Source of the DNA: a virus
DNA: 37,385 bases
Strand: one strand, 5' to 3'
Virus record (IMG/VR): IMGVR_UViG_3300008110_000297
Span: 1-37,385 of that record
The translations under genes and the position numbers were made by a program. Position 1 is the stretch's first letter. The number at the start of each line of letters is the position of its first letter. Below, in pieces: positions 36,468-37,385 of this stretch. The notes beneath the pieces were generated by a model that saw nothing but the letters and a program-made list of their open reading frames with translations, was not told the DNA's origin and did no database searches.

Positions 36468-36809
36468 TCACTTGAAACTGGTTCTACAAACTTTTCCTGT
36501 AAGCGTCCACCCTTTCCAAGCCTCACTTCCATCAACCAATATTTTGTTTCCATTCTTGTATTGGAGGAAAAGAAACTTTTTGCCCTTAGACGTATCCTTG
36601 TCAAAACTGTTTATAGCAGACAAATAGTTCTTTTTTGTTTCACCAGAACGATATACACCAATTTCTGAAATACCAATACCATTTGGTTCTGTTCTATACC
36701 ACAATTCGTCATTAGATATGTAAAGCATATGAATGAACCAAGAAACTTCTTGAATGGGAGTTGAGTTAACAGAATGTAATATTCGCACTCTTTCATTGTA
36801 GTAATACAA
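36468..36809 (-). CDS. Accessory protein, TTG start
   Basis: A 113-residue protein beginning at TTG 36809, with GGAGG seven bases upstream inside the end of the previous gene; this strong site supports the unusual start. The sequence has many aromatic and basic residues (YYYNERVRILHSVNSTPIQE, FLFLQYKNGNKILVDGSEAW) and looks like a small beta-barrel or OB-like fold. No family is recognised. It is coupled to the membrane protein gene upstream. Confidence 0.7.
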   Translation of the reverse strand: MYYYNERVRILHSVNSTPIQEVSWFIHMLYISNDELWYRTEPNGIGISEIGVYRSGETKKNYLSAINSFDKDTSKGKKFLFLQYKNGNKILVDGSEAWKGWTLTGKVCRTSFK

Positions 36810-36811
36810 AA

Positions 36812-37141
36812 CTAAACCTCCATTCCATAAGTAAGACGATTAAAGTCTCTCGTCGTATAATAATGATTTTCAATAGCGTTATCCCATTCCTTATACAACA
36901 CAACGCCAAGCACAATCATGCTTGCATGAACACAAGCAGAGAACACTACAGCAATAAACACTTGATCATTCCAAGTAAGATCACCACCAAGTGAAAAAAA
37001 CCAGTAGTTCGCATACATGGTGACACCCCACAATATGAGCCACATAAAAAATACTTGAGCACTAGTGTTGCGCTCAACCCTTGTGCGGTTCATAGCACTG
37101 TAGGCATCACGAATATCCTGCAAATGTTGTTTCTTATCCAT
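36812..37141 (-). CDS. Two-span membrane protein
   Basis: A 109-residue protein from ATG 37141, with AGAGAA upstream; a longer start is rejected because it would lie across the hairpin region. The N-terminal 28 residues are charged and helical (QHLQDIRDAYSAMNRTRVER). Two membrane segments follow, FFMWLILWGVTMYANYWFF and VFIAVVFSACVHASMIVLGV, joined by a loop of about 12 residues. Function unknown; superinfection exclusion is one possibility for an early membrane protein. Hairpin copy 4 is in its leader. Confidence 0.7.
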   Translation of the reverse strand: MDKKQHLQDIRDAYSAMNRTRVERNTSAQVFFMWLILWGVTMYANYWFFSLGGDLTWNDQVFIAVVFSACVHASMIVLGVVLYKEWDNAIENHYYTTRDFNRLTYGMEV

Positions 37142-37189
37142 TACATTCTCTTTTCTGTTAACTAAACACATTATTGTGAATAGTAGTGC

Positions 37190-37221
37190 AACCAAGATAT
37201 ACCCTAAGGTATATCTTGGTT
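37190..37221 (-). ncRNA. UUAG-loop hairpin, copy 4
   Basis: A perfect stem of 14 bases around the UUAG loop: AACCAAGATATACC and its exact complement. Here the position that is U-U in the other copies is an A-U pair. It lies 18 bases after the stop of the partial gene at the right edge and 48 bases before the membrane protein ATG. Confidence 0.8.
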
Positions 37222-37239
37222 ACGTACCACCAACAATAA

Positions 37240-37385
37240 CTACGACCAGAAATCAGTCACAGTCCTACCAGCAAGAATAGGCTTGTAGATGCCATCACCG
37301 AAATTGCCCACCAACACACGAGCACCCTTAGAGAACTCGTCGTTCAGATAAGCAAGACAATACTCAGCCTTGGCAAGATACGCAC
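37240..37385 (-). CDS. Partial protein at right edge, C-terminal end
   Basis: The last 47 residues of a gene running off the right edge: ...AYLAKAEYCLAYLNDEFSKG, then ARVLVGNFGDGIYKPILAGR and TVTDFWS. The frame has no other stop, and it is followed by hairpin copy 4, so it belongs to the same block. The start is outside the window. No family can be named from this portion. Confidence 0.7.
   Translation of the reverse strand, partial: AYLAKAEYCLAYLNDEFSKGARVLVGNFGDGIYKPILAGRTVTDFWS

Noticed and set aside
34270-37221. The four repeated hairpins as simple intrinsic terminators
   Set aside because: Stems are AT-rich next to the loop, no U-tract follows on the transcribed strand, and a promoter candidate lies before copy 2, which puts the hairpin in a leader.
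37240-37385. Circular closure of the window
   Set aside because: Joining the right end to position 1 leads the partial gene's frame into a stop with no start codon between, and no terminal repeat was seen, so the ends are not adjacent.
1-37385. tRNA genes, CRISPR arrays, integrase and insertion sequences
   Set aside because: No clover-leaf pattern, regular spaced repeat, recombinase motif or transposase was found by reading; a tRNA scan could still find a degenerate one.

Overview
The window looks like about 37 kb of a tailed double-stranded DNA phage with a short-tailed (podovirus-like) virion. The sequence has small and large terminase subunits, portal, scaffold, HK97-fold capsid protein, decoration protein, head-tail adaptor, several fibre proteins, internal virion proteins including one of 2261 residues, and a peptidase endolysin. 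There is no tape-measure, tail-sheath or tail-tube gene. No integrase, tRNA, CRISPR array or insertion sequence was seen. Coding is almost continuous, mostly with 1-14 base overlaps or gaps of a few bases, and no gene-free stretch exceeds about 145 bases. The host cannot be read directly. Base composition is moderate, and the r1t-like holin candidate, zinc ribbons and M15 endolysin would fit an uncultured aquatic bacterium, possibly an actinobacterium, but this is weak. The window is not complete: a coding sequence runs off the right edge, and joining the two ends does not restore its frame.

Layout. (1) 107-1264, minus strand: four genes chained by TAATG overlaps, encoding a beta-rich virion-like protein and three very basic small proteins, two of them of the DUF5872 and DUF6321 types. 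(2) 1265-1408: a divergent control region. (3) 1409-25215, plus strand: the late operon, in the order TerS, zinc ribbon, lipoprotein, membrane protein, fibre, TerL, holin-like proteins, portal, scaffold, capsid, decoration, basic repeat protein, adaptor, tail hub, two fibres, cold-shock-like protein, coiled-coil protein, internal virion proteins and M15 endolysin. (4) 25163-33229, minus strand: the replication and early module, with a sigma region-4-like protein, two nucleases (PD-(D/E)XK and RusA), an AEP primase, a RecA-fold DnaB-type helicase, a putative ssDNA-associated protein, a Cas4/RecB-like nuclease, a DNA-binding protein, zinc ribbons, a secreted lysozyme and small unknowns. (5) 33213-37385, minus strand: an accessory block with a class II glutamine amidotransferase, a zinc-ribbon amidoligase and small unknowns.

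The most unusual signal is in block 5. Four intergenic regions carry the same long hairpin, with arms of 14-18 bases around an invariant UUAG loop. In three copies the departures from perfect pairing are mainly G-U wobbles when read on the transcribed (minus) strand, and would be A-C mismatches on the other strand. This points to an RNA element in the leaders of the amidoligase, the amidotransferase and two further transcripts, not to a protein-binding DNA palindrome or a standard terminator. A promoter-like pair (TTGGGT, 17 bases, TATACT) sits just upstream of the amidoligase copy.

How it may work together: early minus-strand transcription supplies replication proteins (primase, helicase, nucleases), a sigma-like factor that may redirect host RNA polymerase, and a possible peptide-bond-forming pair (amidotransferase plus amidoligase) under shared RNA control. 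The plus-strand operon then builds and packages the virion and lyses the host. Function calls come from motifs read by eye; no database search was run.
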